Part shown: positions 61,617-64,000 of the stretch, piece by piece
How the letters are laid out: every line of letters begins with the position of its first letter
Position numbering within the stretch: position 1 is the stretch's first letter
DNA from: an uncultured Collinsella sp.
GTDB taxonomy: Bacteria; Actinomycetota; Coriobacteriia; Coriobacteriales; Coriobacteriaceae
Length of the DNA stretch: 64,000 nucleotides
Direction of reading: 5' to 3'
NCBI GenBank assembly: GCA_937950325.1
Contig: CALFDJ010000019.1
Coordinates: 32,042 to 96,041, forward strand
Notes under the pieces: generated by a model
Seen by the model: the letters and a program-made list of their open reading frames with translations, nothing else
What the model was told of the DNA's origin: nothing
Databases searched by the model: none
Program-made: the position numbers and the translations under genes

Positions 61617-63863
61617 ATGACACTCGTATCCAAGACCTTTGAGCTGTACGGCAAGACCTACACCTTTGAGTCGGGCGAGCTTGCCAAGCAGGCCACCGGC
61701 GCCTGCCTGGTCAAGCAGGGCGACACCACCATGCTCGACACCGTGGTCGTCTCCAAGGAGCGCAAGAACTACGACTTCTTCCCGCTGACCGTCGACTTCA
61801 ACGAGAAGATGTACGCCGCCGGCCGCATCCCGGGTGGCTACCTCAAGCGTGAGGGCCGTCCCAGCGAGAAGGCCACGCTCACCGCGCGCATGATCGACCG
61901 TCCGATTCGCCCGAGCTTCCCGGATGGCTTCCGCAACGAGGTGCACATCGTCGCTACCTCTCTCGTCGCCGACCAGGTCAACCCCTTTGACGTCATCAAC
62001 GTCATGGGTGCTTCCCTGGCCATGACGCTCGGCGGCGTGCCCTTCGAGGGCCCGCTTGCCTGTGTGCGCATCGGCCGTAACGTGGAGACCGGCGAGTTTA
62101 TCGTCAACCCCACCTACGAGGAGCGCGAGAACTCCGATCTGGACCTGGAGCTGGGTGGATCCGCCGACTTCATCTCGATGGTCGAGGCCGGTGCCGAGGA
62201 GATCTCCGAGGACGACATGCTCGCCGCCATGAAGTTTGGCCAGGAGGCCCTTGCTGCCTTCTGCCAGGCTCAGGACGAGTTCGTCGCCGAGTGGGAGCAG
62301 GTTAACGGCCCCATCGTCAAGAAGGAGTTCCCGCTCGACCAGCCCGTCGAGGAGGTCCAGGAGCGCATCTTCGCCCACTACGACGAGATGGCAGCCGCTC
62401 TTCGCGACGCCGACAAGCTCTCCCGTATCGGTAAGGTCGAGGCTCTGAAGGAGTCCATCCGCGCCGAGTTCACTGAGGAGGAGCAGGCCGCTTGGGAGCG
62501 CGAGATCCCCGTGGCGCTCAAGAAGCTCGAGAAGAAGGCCATGCGCACCATGGTCGTCGAGACTGGCGAGCGCGTCGATGGCCGTGCCGCCGACGAGATC
62601 CGTCCCATCATGGTGAAGGACAACTACCTGCCGCTCGTTCACGGCTCCGGCCTGTTCCAGCGTGGGCAGACCCAGGTGCTTTCCGTCCTGTCGCTCGGCA
62701 TGCTCAACGAGGGCCAGCGCTTGGACACCATCGAGCCCACCGAGGGCAAGCGCTACATGCACCACTACAACTTCCCGCCGTTCTGCACCGGCGAGACCGG
62801 CCGCATGGGCAGCCCCAAGCGCCGCGAGATCGGTCACGGCAACCTGGCTGAACGCGCTCTGCTTCCGGTGCTTCCCGACGAGAACGAGTTCCCCTACGCC
62901 ATCCGCGTTGTCTCCGAGGTCATGGAGTCCAACGGCTCCTCTTCGATGGCTTCGACCTGCGGCTCCACGCTCGCCCTTATGGACGGCGGCGTGCCCATTA
63001 AGCGCCCGGTCTCCGGTATCGCCATGGGCCTGATCCAGGAGGAGGGCAAGACCGTGGTCCTGTCCGACATCCAGGGTCTCGAGGACTTCCTGGGCGACAT
63101 GGACTTTAAGGTCACCGGCACCACCGAGGGCATCACCGCCCTGCAGATGGACAACAAGGCCACCGGCCTCACCTTCGACATCCTGGCCCGCGCCCTGCAG
63201 CAGGCCAAGGAGGGTCGCGCCTTCATCCTGCAGAAGATGCTCGATGTGATCCCCGAGCCGCGCCACACCACGCGCAGCACCGCCCCGCGCATCGTCTCCA
63301 TCCAGGTTCCGACCGACAAGATCCGCGACGTCATCGGTTCCGGCGGTAAGGTCATCCGCGGTATCCAGGACGAGACCGGCGCTTCGGTTGACATCCAGGA
63401 GGACGGCACCGTCTTTGTCGGCGGCACCGGCGAGTCCGTCGACCAAGCCGTCGAGCGCATTAAGCTCATCATCAAGGTTCCCGAGCCGGGCGAGGAGTAC
63501 ACCGGTCGAGTGGTCTCCATCCAGCCCTTCGGCGCCTTCGTCAACCTGCTGCCCGGTAAGGACGGCCTGCTGCACATTTCCCGCGTTGCCAAGGGCCGCG
63601 TGGAGAAGGTTGAGGACGTCCTCAACGTTGGCGACGAGGTCAAAGTCGTCGTCATCGAGGTCGACGATCGTGGCAAGATCTCGCTCGATCGTCTGGACAA
63701 GCCCGAGGCCCCGGCTCGTGCCGAGGGTGCCTCCGAGGGCGACGGCGAGCACTTCCAGCGCCGTGAGCGTCCGCGTCGCGAGCGCTCCGAGCGCAGCGAC
63801 CGCCCGCGCCGTCCCGGCGACAACGGAGGCCGCAAGCCCCGCCGTCACCACGACGCCGAGTAA
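61617..63863 (+). CDS. pnp: Polyribonucleotide nucleotidyltransferase (PNPase)
   Basis: 3'-5' phosphorolytic exoribonuclease of mRNA decay. 748 residues: two RNase PH domains (RMIDRPIRPSFPDGFRNEV; SNGSSSMASTCGSTLALMDGG), a KH domain (DKIRDVIGSGGKVIRGIQDE) and an S1 domain (GRVVSIQPFGAFVNLLPGKDG), then an Arg/Glu-rich disordered tail of about 45 residues. ATG 61617 follows AAAGGAG. The roughly 100-nt leader after the rpsO terminator is rich in G/C stems. Confidence 0.97.
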   Translation: MTLVSKTFELYGKTYTFESGELAKQATGACLVKQGDTTMLDTVVVSKERKNYDFFPLTVDFNEKMYAAGRIPGGYLKREGRPSEKATLTARMIDRPIRPSFPDGFRNEVHIVATSLVADQVNPFDVINVMGASLAMTLGGVPFEGPLACVRIGRNVETGEFIVNPTYEERENSDLDLELGGSADFISMVEAGAEEISEDDMLAAMKFGQEALAAFCQAQDEFVAEWEQVNGPIVKKEFPLDQPVEEVQERIFAHYDEMAAALRDADKLSRIGKVEALKESIRAEFTEEEQAAWEREIPVALKKLEKKAMRTMVVETGERVDGRAADEIRPIMVKDNYLPLVHGSGLFQRGQTQVLSVLSLGMLNEGQRLDTIEPTEGKRYMHHYNFPPFCTGETGRMGSPKRREIGHGNLAERALLPVLPDENEFPYAIRVVSEVMESNGSSSMASTCGSTLALMDGGVPIKRPVSGIAMGLIQEEGKTVVLSDIQGLEDFLGDMDFKVTGTTEGITALQMDNKATGLTFDILARALQQAKEGRAFILQKMLDVIPEPRHTTRSTAPRIVSIQVPTDKIRDVIGSGGKVIRGIQDETGASVDIQEDGTVFVGGTGESVDQAVERIKLIIKVPEPGEEYTGRVVSIQPFGAFVNLLPGKDGLLHISRVAKGRVEKVEDVLNVGDEVKVVVIEVDDRGKISLDRLDKPEAPARAEGASEGDGEHFQRRERPRRERSERSDRPRRPGDNGGRKPRRHHDAE

Positions 63864-63886
63864 CAGCTAAACATAAGCAGCTCAAC

Positions 63887-63917
63887 AAGGGCGACTCCGG
63901 ACAGGGGTCGCCCTTTT
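63887..63917 (+). terminator. Rho-independent terminator after pnp
   Basis: AAGGGCGACTCC / GGGGTCGCCCTT stem (one G-U pair), then TTTTGC. Confidence 0.9.
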
Positions 63918-63974
63918 GCTATTCCCGGCGGGGTCCGCGGATAAAGTTTCCTGCTCTACAGTCCTGCTCACGAC

Positions 63975-63997
63975 GGAGGCCACATTAAGTGGCCTCC
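63975..63997. terminator. Hairpin at the right edge, possible terminator
   Basis: Perfect GGAGGCCAC / GTGGCCTCC stem with an ATTAA loop; the sequence ends before any T-tract can be seen. Strand and role cannot be decided. Confidence 0.4.
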
Positions 63998-64000
63998 TGT

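Noticed and set aside
61569..63851. Minus-strand frame of 760 codons opposite pnp
   Set aside because: Shadow of pnp; the same reversed-codon composition.

Overview
The window is a high-GC chromosome segment with dense, mostly co-directional housekeeping genes. An mIHF-type nucleoid protein, a PPDK with its regulatory kinase/phosphorylase, a zinc-type L28 and AdhE fermentation all fit a gut actinobacterium of the class Coriobacteriia. Collinsella is the most likely genus. This placement is inferred from gene content and protein sequence feel; no search was run. Nearly everything is on the + strand. Exceptions are dinB, an APH-like kinase plus adhE, rpmB, and an insertion-sequence transposase.

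Layout. 1-1.5 kb: end of nadD, yqeK, rsfS. 1.6-2.8 kb: dinB (-). 3.0-5.5 kb: rpsP-khpA-rimM-trmD-lepB. 5.6-12.5 kb: glyQ-glyS, then the PPDK regulator and ppdK. 12.7-13.9 kb: rplS, rnhB. 14.1-19.3 kb: yraN-comM-dprA-trmFO-xerC. 19.5-29.7 kb: rpsB-tsf, then pyrH-frr-uppS-cdsA-dxr-rseP-ispG-proS. 29.8-33.3 kb: kinase and adhE (-). 33.5-34.5 kb: a REP-associated tyrosine transposase (RAYT) unit. 34.6-34.8 kb: rpmB (-). 35.1-40.6 kb: pyrimidine operon pyrR-B-C-K-D-F behind an attenuator. 40.7-43.3 kb: mihF-gmk-rpoZ-thiI. 43.4-49.1 kb: comEA-comEC-holA, with comEC split by an IS110/IS1111-type element. 49.2-64 kb: rpsT, lepA, dus, hemW, two dnaJ-like genes, mtaB, phoH, ybeY, dgkA, era, recO, rpsO, pnp.

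How the genes work together. Four blocks serve translation and ribosome maturation (rpsP to trmD; rpsB-tsf-frr; lepA, ybeY, era, rpsT, rpsO; glyQS and proS). uppS, dxr and ispG make and use isoprenoids for cell-wall carriers, and cdsA and dgkA handle lipids. ppdK and its regulator, with adhE, belong to anaerobic carbon flow. comM, dprA, comEA and comEC are DNA-uptake genes. The DNA channel gene comEC is broken in this genome, so transformation is probably lost.

Most notable observations: (1) a near-identical 20-bp box with an 11-bp-spaced TTTGGT direct repeat, about 70-75 nt upstream of both competence operons; (2) the IS in comEC, whose core dinucleotide can be deduced and whose long structured 3' end is a candidate bridge RNA; (3) a DnaJ-like protein whose C-terminal substrate domain is replaced by membrane helices; (4) an RseP protease with a winged-helix-like insertion; (5) xerC that appears to start at an AUA codon; (6) a RAYT gene flanked by 48-nt inverted REP-like repeats. 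No tRNA, rRNA or CRISPR array was seen.
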